Below are positions 42,129 through 50,752 of a DNA stretch of 64,000 nt, one piece after another (position 1 is the first letter of the stretch; the number at the start of each line of letters is the position of its first letter). A model generated the notes under the pieces. The model was not told where the DNA came from. It saw only the letters and a list, made by a program, of their open reading frames with translations, and made no database searches. The stretch covers positions 558,001 through 622,000 of the forward strand of contig NZ_PDUW01000001.1 in the NCBI RefSeq assembly GCF_003545815.1. Reading direction: 5' to 3'. The position numbers and the translations under genes were made by a program. Source of the stretch: Pusillimonas caeni. GTDB lineage: Bacteria > Pseudomonadota > Gammaproteobacteria > Burkholderiales > Burkholderiaceae_B.

Positions 42129-43526
42129 ATGAGAGTTATCGTTTGCGGAGCCGGCCAAGTCGGAACCACCATTGCTCGCCATCTGGCTTCAGAAGGTATT
42201 AGCGTCACGGTCATCGACGCCGACCCGCTTCAGGTCCGCCGCGTTGACGAAAGCTACGATGTCCGGGGGGTGGTAGGACACGCATCCCACCCTGCCACGC
42301 TCAGAAAAGCGAACGCCCGAGACGCCGACATGTTGATCGCGGTGACGCGGTCCGACGAAGTCAATATGGTGGCGTGTCAAGTTGCCTACTCCCTATTCGG
42401 CGTAAAACGGCGTGTCGCCAGGCTGCGGCATGCGGGTTATCTCGCCAAGGACAGCACCGGGCTCTATGCCACCGAACATCTGCCTATCGACGTCATTATT
42501 TCCCCGGAAATAGAGGTCGCCGAAGGGATTGCCTGGAGGCTGAGAACGCCCGGCGCATTCAATATGGTGCCGATGGCGGGCGGGCTCGTGGAGCTGCTCG
42601 GCGTATATACCGAAACGACCCATTGCCCCGTCGTTGGCGAACGCATAGCCGACCTTTCTCGCAGCGATCAATTCGAAGGGGTTTCCATCGTGGCGTTCGT
42701 CCGTAAAGGACGCTGCTTCATTCCCGACGACCATGATCGGATCGAAGCCGGCGACCAAGTCTACGTCATCGCAAGAGCCGAGAAAGTCAAGGACGTCATG
42801 GAAGCGTTCGGCCATCGGGAGCGCGAAGCGAAAAAACTCATCATCGTCGGAGCCGGCAACGTAGGCCTGCATCTGGCGCAAAAGATCAGGCGCACCTCGC
42901 CAAAGGTCGACATCAAGCTCATCGAGCAGAGCCAAGAACGCGCCAAATACATTTCCGATGCGCTTGGCACAGGGGTCATTGTTCTGCACGGGGACGCGCT
43001 GGAACAGGCGCTTCTTGAAGAAGCGCAAGCGGGGTCGGCCGAAACGATCGTGGCGGTGACCAATGACGATGAAACAAACATCTTTGCATCGATCCTGGCC
43101 AAGCAAAGGGGGTGCAAGCGCGCCATCACCCTCATCAACAAACATAATTACGAGGCGCTTACTCCCGCATTGGGCATCGACGCAGTCGTAAGCCCAAGCG
43201 CGGTCACGATTTCGACCGTCCTGCGGCACGTCCGCCGCGGATCCATTGTCGCCCTTCATACTTTGCGCGAGGATTTCGGCGAGGTCGTCGAAGCGGAAAT
43301 CACGGAAGAGTCGCGGCTTCTGCGGCGGCCGCTTGGCCAATTGGGCCTGCCGCCGGGCATGAAGATCGGAGCGGTCGTACGTAACCGCGAACCGATCATC
43401 CCCGGGCCCGAGACCCAGCTGCAGATCGGCGACCACATAGTCGCCCTGGTCACCTACAGCTACATCCGGCTTATCGAAGCTTTGCTGGGGGCCCGGAGAG
43501 AACGCATTGGACAACTTGGTGCGTAA
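42129..43526 (+). CDS. trkA: Trk potassium uptake system peripheral NAD-binding subunit
   Basis: 465 residues with two tandem RCK units. Each has an NAD-binding Rossmann motif: GAGQVGTTIA at residues 6-15 and GAGNVGLHLA near 243, each followed by a TrkA-C domain (LVELLGVYTETTHCPVVG and LRRPLGQLGLPPG). It gates the TrkH channel according to nucleotide binding. The trkH gene overlaps its 3' end by about 20 bases. Together with Mrp upstream it forms a cation-homeostasis block. Confidence 0.96.
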   Translation: MRVIVCGAGQVGTTIARHLASEGISVTVIDADPLQVRRVDESYDVRGVVGHASHPATLRKANARDADMLIAVTRSDEVNMVACQVAYSLFGVKRRVARLRHAGYLAKDSTGLYATEHLPIDVIISPEIEVAEGIAWRLRTPGAFNMVPMAGGLVELLGVYTETTHCPVVGERIADLSRSDQFEGVSIVAFVRKGRCFIPDDHDRIEAGDQVYVIARAEKVKDVMEAFGHREREAKKLIIVGAGNVGLHLAQKIRRTSPKVDIKLIEQSQERAKYISDALGTGVIVLHGDALEQALLEEAQAGSAETIVAVTNDDETNIFASILAKQRGCKRAITLINKHNYEALTPALGIDAVVSPSAVTISTVLRHVRRGSIVALHTLREDFGEVVEAEITEESRLLRRPLGQLGLPPGMKIGAVVRNREPIIPGPETQLQIGDHIVALVTYSYIRLIEALLGARRERIGQLGA

Positions 43527-45012
43527 CGAAAAGGCCGCGCTTTCACGCAAGCCGGCGCCCAGGCTGAAGCCTGTCCTCTTTATTGTCGGTCTGGTGCTGT
43601 TGGCGACGTCTGGAATGATGCTGTTTCCGATGCTCACCGATATTTATTATGGGCGCAAAGACTGGCAGGCCTTTGCCGCCTCTTCAGCTCTCACGGCGCT
43701 TCTGGGCGGCGGCTGCACCTATAGCAATAAGGAGTCTTTGAAGGCCGGCTTTACCATTCGCCAGGCGTTCATGCTGACGCCTTTGAGCTGGTTCAGCGTG
43801 GCAGCGGTCAGCGCCATGCCCTTTTTCTTTTCAGACTACGGCAGTGTCAGCGGCGACCTGGCCAATTCTTTCTTTGAATCGGTATCAGGCATCACGACAA
43901 CGGGGGCCACAGTCATTTCGGGTCTCGACAAAGCTCCGCAAGGCATGCTGTTATGGCGGGCCATTTTGCAATGGATGGGAGGGATCGGCATCATTGCTAC
44001 CGCGATCGCGATCCTGCCGGCACTGGGTATCGGCGGAATGCAACTTTTCCGCACCGAATCGTCGGACCGTTCCGAGAAAGCGATGCCGCGGGTACGCCAG
44101 ATCGCAACCGTCATTGGCGTCGTATATCTGGGATTGACGGCCTTTGCAGCGCTGGTGTACTGGCTTGCGGGAATGCCGCCGTTCGAAGCGGTGGCTCACT
44201 CGATGACGTCGATCTCGACCGGGGGTTACTCCACTTCCGACGGTTCATTCGGAACGTGGAGCGAAAACGGCATTCAATGGTTTGCAACGGTCTTCATGCT
44301 GTCGGGTAGCGTTCCGTTTGTACTTTATGTCCGCTTTATCGCCGGCGACCACAAGGCCCTTTTCGACCGCCAGGTGAAAACCATGCTGGCGTTTGTGGGC
44401 CTCGCAGCCTCGTTGCTCGCCCTATATCTCATCTTTTCGCATCAGTATGGCCTCGAAGAGGCCTTTCGACACGCCGCCTTCAACGTGGTGTCGGTGGTGA
44501 CCACGACAGGGTACGCCACCACCGATTACTCATTGTGGGGCAACGCGGCGATAGGGCTTTTTTTCGGCCTTACCTTCATCGGCGGCTGTACGGGATCCAC
44601 GTCGGGAGGAATCAAGATATTTCGATTCGAGGTTACGGCCATTATGCTCAAAGCGCATTTTCTGCGCCTGCTGTATCCAAATGGCGTGTTCCCGCGAACT
44701 TACGGAGAGCGCTTGCTCGATGACGAGGTCATTGGCTCTGTGGTCGCTTTCCTGACCGTATTCTTCTTATGTTATGCCGCGCTTTCAATTGCGCTCATGG
44801 CGCTGGGGCTCGATTTTCTTACGAGCGCCTCAGGCGCCGCAACCGCCCTGGCCAACGTCGGCCCCGGCCTGGGAAGCATTATCGGCCCTGCCGGTAATTT
44901 CGAATCGCTGCCCGATGCGGCCAAATGGCTCTTGTCCCTGGGAATGCTACTGGGGCGCCTCGAACTGTTCACTGTACTTATTTTGTTCGTACCGCGGTTT
45001 TGGCGCGGCTAG
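43507..45012 (+). CDS. trkH: Trk potassium transporter membrane subunit
   Basis: 501 residues from a TTG at 43507 (GGAGAG upstream); a GTG at 43519 is an alternative. Four pore-loop repeats with the selectivity glycine are visible: SGITTTGATV, TSISTGGYST, VVTTTGYATTDYS and ATALANVGPGLG. About ten membrane helices fit the TrkH fold (two membrane helices per pore loop plus N-terminal pair). It conducts K+ inward and is regulated by TrkA. It overlaps the trkA stop, and a likely terminator stem lies at 45142. Confidence 0.95.
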   Translation: MDNLVRNEKAALSRKPAPRLKPVLFIVGLVLLATSGMMLFPMLTDIYYGRKDWQAFAASSALTALLGGGCTYSNKESLKAGFTIRQAFMLTPLSWFSVAAVSAMPFFFSDYGSVSGDLANSFFESVSGITTTGATVISGLDKAPQGMLLWRAILQWMGGIGIIATAIAILPALGIGGMQLFRTESSDRSEKAMPRVRQIATVIGVVYLGLTAFAALVYWLAGMPPFEAVAHSMTSISTGGYSTSDGSFGTWSENGIQWFATVFMLSGSVPFVLYVRFIAGDHKALFDRQVKTMLAFVGLAASLLALYLIFSHQYGLEEAFRHAAFNVVSVVTTTGYATTDYSLWGNAAIGLFFGLTFIGGCTGSTSGGIKIFRFEVTAIMLKAHFLRLLYPNGVFPRTYGERLLDDEVIGSVVAFLTVFFLCYAALSIALMALGLDFLTSASGAATALANVGPGLGSIIGPAGNFESLPDAAKWLLSLGMLLGRLELFTVLILFVPRFWRG

Positions 45013-45141
45013 CATGACGCGGCCATGGTCTTGGCCACGCTGCATCCGGCAAACTGGAGCGCAGCGTTGAAGAACCCGTCGTGTTGCGACGCGATATCGA
45101 TTTGCATTAAGCAGGCAGCCGGCCGTTCGGCCGCGCTTGCG

Positions 45142-45178
45142 AAGCGAATTCTTGTTCAATTCGCTTGCATCTTTATTT
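45142..45178 (+). terminator. Probable terminator after trkH
   Basis: AAGCGAATT (45142-45150) and AATTCGCTT (45158-45166) form a 9-bp stem with a 7-base loop, followed by GCATCTTTATTT. It lies 130 bases after the trkH stop. The rest of 45013-45310 shows no supported gene. Confidence 0.5.
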
Positions 45179-45310
45179 CACCGGCTTTCAAAACCCGCCG
45201 GCGTCTTTCCGATCTGTTTCGGATGGTTTCGTCCCCTCGTCAGCGCGGCTGTTTCAGCATTAGCATGAAGCCATAGCCACACCGCCCGCATAAGCCGATG
45301 GGAGACGACC

Positions 45311-45763
45311 ATGTCCCTTACTTTCTTCAGCAGGCTCGCCTCGTCGCGCCGAATTGCCCGCCCAAGATGGTTCCGCAGCACTATAGTGGTGGGCTTGGCC
45401 TTGGCTGTTTCGGCCTGCGCGTACGACTCGCCCCACTACGGGGCACATGGCGGGTACAGCACGTATCAGCCCGGCTATTATGGTCCCGGCCCCTTCTATC
45501 GCGGCTATTACGGTCCGGGTCCCGTATATCGCGGCCACTACTCCCCCCGCCCCGACTGGCGGGCACATGCCAGGCACCGCCAAGCAGAACAGCGCCGCCG
45601 CGCCGAAATACGCAGGCATCATTTCGAAGCGCGCAAACGGATTGAACGGCAGCGCTTTCACGAGGCCCATAGGCACCGCAATGCCGTACCGGGACAGCCG
45701 CGCGCCCACGACCATAGAGGCAGAACCGCGGGGCCGCGGCATCAGTATCAGCGGCACCGGTGA
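45311..45763 (+). CDS. Small lipoprotein with Tyr/Gly/Pro repeats and His/Arg-rich tail
   Basis: 150 residues. A basic start is followed by a hydrophobic segment and the lipobox LAVSAC (cysteine near 36), predicting a lipoprotein. Residues 50-75 repeat YYGPGPFYRG/YYGPGPVYRG, and the C-terminal 90 residues are rich in histidine and arginine. No known domain is recognised. Such low-complexity His-rich surfaces can bind metal or nucleic acid, but nothing here proves it. The ORF has no strong ribosome site beyond GGGAGACGACC. Confidence 0.6.
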   Translation: MSLTFFSRLASSRRIARPRWFRSTIVVGLALAVSACAYDSPHYGAHGGYSTYQPGYYGPGPFYRGYYGPGPVYRGHYSPRPDWRAHARHRQAEQRRRAEIRRHHFEARKRIERQRFHEAHRHRNAVPGQPRAHDHRGRTAGPRHQYQRHR

Positions 45764-45848
45764 GCGACCGGACTTCGTGTCGGCCAAAGCTCCGTCTACT
45801 GCGTTGCACAACTGGTGAAATCCGCATCAAATACGTTGACGGCCAGGC

Positions 45849-46169
45849 TTATAACACAGCCCCTATTCCCTTGCGCTCAATGAGATTAAGCAGCTTCAGA
45901 GACGGGCCGCTCGGCTTCTTGTCGCCGACCTCCCATTTTTGTACGGTAGACACGCTGGTATTTAGCACCATGGCAAATACAGCCTGGCTAAAATTAGCCT
46001 GCTCGCGCAGCAACTTGATCTGTTCGGGCAGCATGTCGTGCACATGAAGTTGACGCAGCGCATCGAACTCATTCATGCGTCGCTTGCTTATAAGCCCAGC
46101 ATTATGCAGCCCCAGCGCAGTGTCGTGCATTTCGGCCAGAATGCGGCTGTTGCGTCTATTCGATGTCAT
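45849..46169 (-). CDS. XRE-family antitoxin (NadS/HigA-like)
   Basis: 106 residues from the ATG at 46169 with a perfect GGAGGTG site. The C-terminal half is a Cro/C1-type helix-turn-helix (LPEQIKLLREQANFSQAVFAMVL, STVQKWEVGDKKPSG). It begins 14 bases inside the end of the RelE-like toxin gene, the toxin-first order typical of HigBA-type modules. It should neutralise the toxin and repress the shared promoter. It also resembles COG2944-type regulators. Confidence 0.88.
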   Translation of the reverse strand: MTSNRRNSRILAEMHDTALGLHNAGLISKRRMNEFDALRQLHVHDMLPEQIKLLREQANFSQAVFAMVLNTSVSTVQKWEVGDKKPSGPSLKLLNLIERKGIGAVL

Positions 46170-46569
46170 GGTGCACCTCCACAATTTCACCGGCCGCCAG
46201 GGCAGTTGCCAATTGACCGTCATCAAAGCTCAGAAATTCCTTTGCCGCCTCTTGAAGCATCTTCAACTCGGCCCGGTCAATATTGGCTCGCTCGTTCTTG
46301 CTGAATCCATATAGGAAAAACCAGCGATCTGCCAGCTTGGTGGCAACAATGGTTCGCGCTCCGCCCCGCTTTCCCCGACCGGATAAAACCACCCGCTTCT
46401 TTACAAGGTAGCTGCCCAGGTCAGCATCGACAAGGCCATGTGCCATTTCAGACACGGCTTTGCGCAGTGCGTCATCGGTAATACCCGACTGCCGCATCCA
46501 ACGACTAAAAGTTCTGGTCCGGAATATTCTTCTTGTGGAACTATACCACTGAGTATGATAGATTTTCAT
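46156..46569 (-). CDS. RelE/HigB-like toxin
   Basis: 137 residues from the ATG at 46569. The fold markers of the RelE-type COG4737 group are present: VVLSGRGKRGGARTIVATK and DRWFFLYGFSKNERANI, with basic residues expected to contact mRNA on the ribosome. It is the first gene of a two-gene module with the XRE antitoxin. The N-terminal 30 residues are longer than in minimal RelE proteins. It is divergent from the IclR gene. Confidence 0.85.
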   Translation of the reverse strand: MKIYHTQWYSSTRRIFRTRTFSRWMRQSGITDDALRKAVSEMAHGLVDADLGSYLVKKRVVLSGRGKRGGARTIVATKLADRWFFLYGFSKNERANIDRAELKMLQEAAKEFLSFDDGQLATALAAGEIVEVHHDIE

Positions 46570-46708
46570 GCCTGCTCGCCTCTGAAAGGTTTGCAAGCAA
46601 GCAATCTACGACTGACTGCACGGGATGAAAATTGGGCGGTTTTGTCCCGCAGGAGAGATGCGTCCTGAAAAACCGGCCATTAAGTAGCCCCGATCATCCC
46701 CGTTACAC

Positions 46709-46717
46709 TATGATAAT
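46709..46717 (+). promoter_or_regulatory. Possible -10 element for the IclR gene
   Basis: TATGATAAT at 46709-46717 is close to the extended -10 consensus and lies 23 bases before the ATG at 46740. It supports that start over the in-frame ATG at 46710. No clear -35 was found. Confidence 0.35.
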
Positions 46718-46739
46718 GAATCAAGTGTATGGGCAACCC

Positions 46740-47573
46740 ATGTCAGAACAAGTCTCGCTTACAGGCCAAAACAATCCAGACTCGACACCAGACAGCGCGC
46801 GAACCACTAAGCCCCGCGGGATTCAGTCGATTCTCATTGGCTTCCACATCCTGGATCGCCTGGCTGAATCGCCGACGCCGCTCGGGTTGAAGCATTTGGC
46901 CGAAGCCAGCAACATGCCCGCCAGCAAGCTGCGCTTTTATCTGGTCAGCTTCCTGGAGTTGGGCTTGGTCACCCAGGAAGCGCCCAGCGGCCGCTACAGC
47001 CTTGGGCCGGCGGCATTACGCCTCGGGCTGGCAGCCCTTGAAAAATTCGACGTCGTCAACCTTGCGCGCAGCGAGATGCGGCAGTTGGCCGACCAGCTCG
47101 GTTTTTCGGTGTTTCTTGCGGTCTGGGGCACCCACGGGCCCACCATCATCGATCGCGTCGACGGGCGCAACCGTACTGTGCTGGAAATCCGGGTGGGAAC
47201 GGCCCTGCCCCTGCAAACCTCTGCCATGGGACGTGCTTACGCCGCCTTCCTTCCCAAGGCAGTCATTGCACCGCTTCTGCGGGTCGAACGCCGGCAGGGC
47301 CTTTTGGTGGACGACTTTCCCATGCAGGGCACCCCGCAGGGCGAAGAGATCCGGGCGACTCGGCTGTCGGTCTCGTCCGGCAGGCTGTTGGCCGGGTTCA
47401 CCGCCATTGCGTCGCCGGTGCTCGACAGGGCGGGCACGCCCGTGGCCATGCTGTCTGTGGTCGGGCCCGTAGGCCCCTTGAAGGATACGCACGAAGACAC
47501 CCCCGCGCACGCCCTGCTTGAATTGACAAAGCGGCTGAGTCTGCAGCTGGGGTGGTCCGAGAAAGACGGCTGA
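46740..47573 (+). CDS. IclR-family transcriptional regulator
   Basis: 277 residues from the ATG at 46740; in-frame starts also lie at 46632, 46710 and 46716. The winged helix spans about 25-90 (GIQSILIGFHILDRLAES, PASKLRFYLVSFLELGLV), and the rest is the IclR GAF-like effector domain (GRAYAAFLPK, AIASPVLDRAGTPVAMLSVVG). It is convergent with the Rieske oxygenase gene, which it may control along with the divergent solute-binding protein. Confidence 0.9.
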   Translation: MSEQVSLTGQNNPDSTPDSARTTKPRGIQSILIGFHILDRLAESPTPLGLKHLAEASNMPASKLRFYLVSFLELGLVTQEAPSGRYSLGPAALRLGLAALEKFDVVNLARSEMRQLADQLGFSVFLAVWGTHGPTIIDRVDGRNRTVLEIRVGTALPLQTSAMGRAYAAFLPKAVIAPLLRVERRQGLLVDDFPMQGTPQGEEIRATRLSVSSGRLLAGFTAIASPVLDRAGTPVAMLSVVGPVGPLKDTHEDTPAHALLELTKRLSLQLGWSEKDG

Positions 47574-47605
47574 AAGCGAACGAGCCGGACGACCTGCCTG
47601 CCCTC

Positions 47606-48691
47606 TTACACCTCTTCGAGCAGCGCGAAAGAATGCTCGGGAACCAATTTGGGCGGGGCTATGACGTGCGCCGGATTTTCCGCTTCGTCCTTTAATCGCT
47701 GCTCGAGCAGACGACGGGCTTGTATCGGCGCCTGATCGAGCTTGATGGCGACCAGCGGAACTTCCACATTGCGCTCCGTCATCTGCCTCTGCTGAATCTC
47801 AAGAATGACTTTGTCCTGGTCGAACGTTGCGGCAATGGCCTTCTGCACCGATTCCGTCATTGCCTGGTCGTCGATCTTGTAGTTGCGGACGAAAGCCCAG
47901 AAGTAGTGCGTGCTGGTCTCTGTCTCCGGGGTCAGCAGATGCAGCACATGGCCGATCAACGCCCCGGAACGATCCTGGTCGACCGGATGGAACCCCACGA
48001 TAGTGAGGTTGATGGACGGCACCAGGTTGATGGCGGACTGCCATCGATTGATGACGGAAGCGCCCCCGAGAGACATCGCAAAAAACGGCGGTGCGTCGAT
48101 ATTGGGCATTTCGCGATGCGCCCGAGTCAAGCAGTTGGCCTCTACCGTAACGTTGGCGGCATAGTTGGCAATGGACTCTTCCTCGTCGTTGCCGATGGTG
48201 TCCTCGTGCACATAGGTTTCATGGCTTAGATCGAGCAGGTTGTCATTGAGCAGGCGAAAGTTGGCGCCGATGTTGTGGTACCCACGCGAGGCGGCCCAAT
48301 CCGGGCTGCCGTTCCAGTGGACGTCAGGAATCAGATCGGGGTCCGCCAGCGTCTGGTCGCCCAGCCATATCCATGCCAGGCCATGGCGCAGCTCGAGCGG
48401 ATACGTCTTGACCTTGGCGGCGGACGGGACATTGGTTTGCCCGGGAACATGCGTGCACTCCCCTTGCGCGGAAAAACACATGCCGTGATAGCCGCAACGG
48501 ATTTCATCGCCCACCCGCTTGCCCTGCGACAAAGGCAGCAGACGGTGCGGACAGGCGTCGTCCATGGCCGACAGCCGCCCCGAAGAGGTACGGAACATGA
48601 GGACGGGGACATTCAGCAAACGCCGCGCAACGAACGGTTGTTCGAACTCGGACTCGAAAGCCGCGACATACCAGACATTTCGCACAAACAT
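47606..48691 (-). CDS. VanA-like Rieske monooxygenase, oxygenase component
   Basis: 361 residues from the ATG at 48691 (AGGAG 7 bases upstream). The Rieske site is C47/H49 and C66/H69 (CGYHGMCF). The mononuclear iron site reads DLSHETYVHEDTIG with two histidines. The sequence is of the vanillate O-demethylase/toluenesulfonate monooxygenase type, smaller and different from the CarAa-like oxygenase. It should oxidise a methoxy- or sulfo-aromatic acid using a VanB-type reductase, but no reductase gene is adjacent. The divergent solute-binding protein may import its substrate. Confidence 0.88.
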   Translation of the reverse strand: MFVRNVWYVAAFESEFEQPFVARRLLNVPVLMFRTSSGRLSAMDDACPHRLLPLSQGKRVGDEIRCGYHGMCFSAQGECTHVPGQTNVPSAAKVKTYPLELRHGLAWIWLGDQTLADPDLIPDVHWNGSPDWAASRGYHNIGANFRLLNDNLLDLSHETYVHEDTIGNDEEESIANYAANVTVEANCLTRAHREMPNIDAPPFFAMSLGGASVINRWQSAINLVPSINLTIVGFHPVDQDRSGALIGHVLHLLTPETETSTHYFWAFVRNYKIDDQAMTESVQKAIAATFDQDKVILEIQQRQMTERNVEVPLVAIKLDQAPIQARRLLEQRLKDEAENPAHVIAPPKLVPEHSFALLEEV

Positions 48692-48889
48692 GATGGGCTC
48701 CTGTGACATTGCACGGCGTGGACGGCATGGCTTACCAACACGCAATAATCTCAATACTGTTGAATCAATACAACTTTATATCTCAAATTTGCTTTTCAGA
48801 ACTAGGGAAATTACTGAATTTTTGCCAAAATAATTTGATGTTATTGTTTCGATGCAACCATGTTTACAACAATGATGGAGGAGAACACG

Positions 48890-50068
48890 GTGAAAAAGAT
48901 ATGGACAGCTCTCTGTCTGGCGTCCGCTCTCGGGGCAACAGGCACAACCGCGCTGGCTGACGAAATCAAGATCGGCTACGTAAACACCTTCTCCGGCCCG
49001 AGCGCCATCCTGGGCAAACACTATCGGGATGCCTTCGAACTTGCCGTGGAAGAGCTGGGCGGCAAAATGGCGGGACTGGACGTCAAGGTCGAATACGGCG
49101 ACGACCAGCTGAAGCCGGAAATCGCCAAGACCGTCGTAGAGCGCATGGTCGAGCGCGACGATGTGGACATCGTGGCGGGCTTCAACTTCTCGAATGTGCT
49201 GCTGGCCTCGCTCAAGACCGTGACGGACGCCGACAAGCTGCTGATCAGCTCGAACGCCGGCCCCTCGAACCTCGCCGGAGAGCAGTGCCAGCCCAACTTC
49301 TTCAGCGTCGGCCAGCAGAACGATGGCGCCAGCGAGGCGCTGGGTCGTTATCTGAAAGCACAAAACGTGGAAAGCGTGTATGCCCTCGCGCCCAACTATC
49401 AAGCGGGCCGCGACATGATCGCCGGCCTGAAACGCGGGCTGGGCAAAGAACTGGTGGATGAAGTCTACACACAACTGTCCCAAACCGACTTTCAACCCGA
49501 ATTGAGCCAGATCCGGGCTACCAAACCGGCTGCGGTGTTTGTATTCATGCCCGGCGGCAACGGCATCAACTTCGTCAAGCAATGGGCGCAAGCCGGCTTG
49601 ACCAGCGAAATACCTCTTTACTCGGTGTATTCGGTCGACCACACGACCTTGCAGGCGATCGGCAACTCGGCCGAAGGCACGCTGGGCGTCTCACAGTATG
49701 TCGAGGACCTGCCGTTCGAAACCAACCAGAAATTCGTCAAGAAGTTCGTCGACCGCTACGGCTATTACCCGTCCGAGTATGCCGCCAGCGCCTACGACAC
49801 GGCGATGCTGATCAACAGCGCCGTGGTCGCCACCAACGGCAAGCTGGACGACGTCGATGCTTTGCGCGCGGCCGTGCAGAAAGCCGACTTCAAGTCAGTG
49901 CGCGGACCGGACTTCAAACTGGGCAAGAACCACATGCCCATTCAGAACTATTACTTGCGTGAAACGGTAAAGCGTGAAGATGGAAAACTGGGATTCGTCA
50001 CCCGCGAAACCGTCGCGGAGAATCACCAGGACCCCTACGGCGCCCAATGCACCAATATCAAAGGCTGA
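48890..50068 (+). CDS. Branched-chain amino acid-type ABC transporter substrate-binding protein
   Basis: 392 residues from the GTG at 48890, chosen for its GGAGGAG site. The signal peptide ends TTALA-D, and the mature protein starts EIKIGYVNTFSGPSAILG. It belongs to Peripla_BP_6, with the aromatic-acid-binding type SNAGPSNLAGEQCQPNFF segment common in Burkholderiales. No transporter genes are adjacent. It is divergent from the VanA-like oxygenase across a 198-base AT-rich gap, suggesting joint control and an aromatic ligand. Confidence 0.9.
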   Translation: MKKIWTALCLASALGATGTTALADEIKIGYVNTFSGPSAILGKHYRDAFELAVEELGGKMAGLDVKVEYGDDQLKPEIAKTVVERMVERDDVDIVAGFNFSNVLLASLKTVTDADKLLISSNAGPSNLAGEQCQPNFFSVGQQNDGASEALGRYLKAQNVESVYALAPNYQAGRDMIAGLKRGLGKELVDEVYTQLSQTDFQPELSQIRATKPAAVFVFMPGGNGINFVKQWAQAGLTSEIPLYSVYSVDHTTLQAIGNSAEGTLGVSQYVEDLPFETNQKFVKKFVDRYGYYPSEYAASAYDTAMLINSAVVATNGKLDDVDALRAAVQKADFKSVRGPDFKLGKNHMPIQNYYLRETVKREDGKLGFVTRETVAENHQDPYGAQCTNIKG

Positions 50069-50078
50069 ACCGGATAAA

Positions 50079-50108
50079 GGCCGCGGTTTCGAACCGCGGT
50101 CTTAAATA
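50079..50108. terminator. Bidirectional terminator between convergent genes
   Basis: CCGCGGTT (50081-50088) pairs with AACCGCGG (50092-50099) around a 3-base loop, and is followed by TCTTAAATAA. It lies between the solute-binding protein stop and the end of the convergent pseudouridine synthase gene. Confidence 0.7.
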
Positions 50109-50719
50109 ACATTCGCGTCGAGCTCGCGCCATTGCCCGGGGGCCAGCCCCTCCAATCCCCAAGGTCCTATTCGAATCCGCACTAGGCGCAGCGTGGGCAA
50201 GCCGACAGCGGCGGTCATTCTGCGCACCTGCCGGTTGCGGCCTTCGCGTATCGTCAATTCCAACCAAGCGGTCGGAATGCTCTTGCGAAACCTTACCGGC
50301 GGATTGCGAGGCCAGATGTCCGGCTCATCGATCAAGCGGGCCTGGGCCGGCTGCGTCGGCCCGTCCTTCAGCAAAATTCCCCGACGCAAGCACTGCAGCT
50401 GCTCAGAGCTCGGCTGGCCTTCTACTTGAACCCAGTAAGTCTTGGCCAATTTGTACCGGGGATCCGAGATGCGCGCCTGCAGGCGGCCGTCATTGGTCAG
50501 CAGAAGCAGGCCTTCGCTATCCCGATCCAGGCGTCCGGCGGGATAGACGCCGGCAACGTCGACAAAATCCTTGAGTGTGGCGCGCCCTTGGTCATCGCTG
50601 AACTGGGCCAGGACTTCGAAGGGCTTGTTCAACATCAAGAGCCTGGGTTTGGCGGGCGCGGCTTGGCGCATCGGCCGGGCTTGACCGGGCTTCGGATGAG
50701 TTTGATGCTTGAAGCTCAT
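50102..50719 (-). CDS. rluE: 23S rRNA pseudouridine synthase, RluE-like
   Basis: 205 residues. The RsuA-family catalytic motif is [19 protein letters not shown] with D65, followed by [13 protein letters not shown] and [16 protein letters not shown]. There is no S4 domain, which with the short length fits RluE, the enzyme that modifies U2457 of 23S rRNA (E. coli numbering). The first 20 residues are basic and probably flexible. It is a stand-alone housekeeping gene convergent with the solute-binding protein. Confidence 0.9.
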   Translation of the reverse strand: MSFKHQTHPKPGQARPMRQAAPAKPRLLMLNKPFEVLAQFSDDQGRATLKDFVDVAGVYPAGRLDRDSEGLLLLTNDGRLQARISDPRYKLAKTYWVQVEGQPSSEQLQCLRRGILLKDGPTQPAQARLIDEPDIWPRNPPVRFRKSIPTAWLELTIREGRNRQVRRMTAAVGLPTLRLVRIRIGPWGLEGLAPGQWRELDANVI

Positions 50720-50752
50720 GGGACCGCAAGCGCAGGCGCCGCTTCTGCCGAT

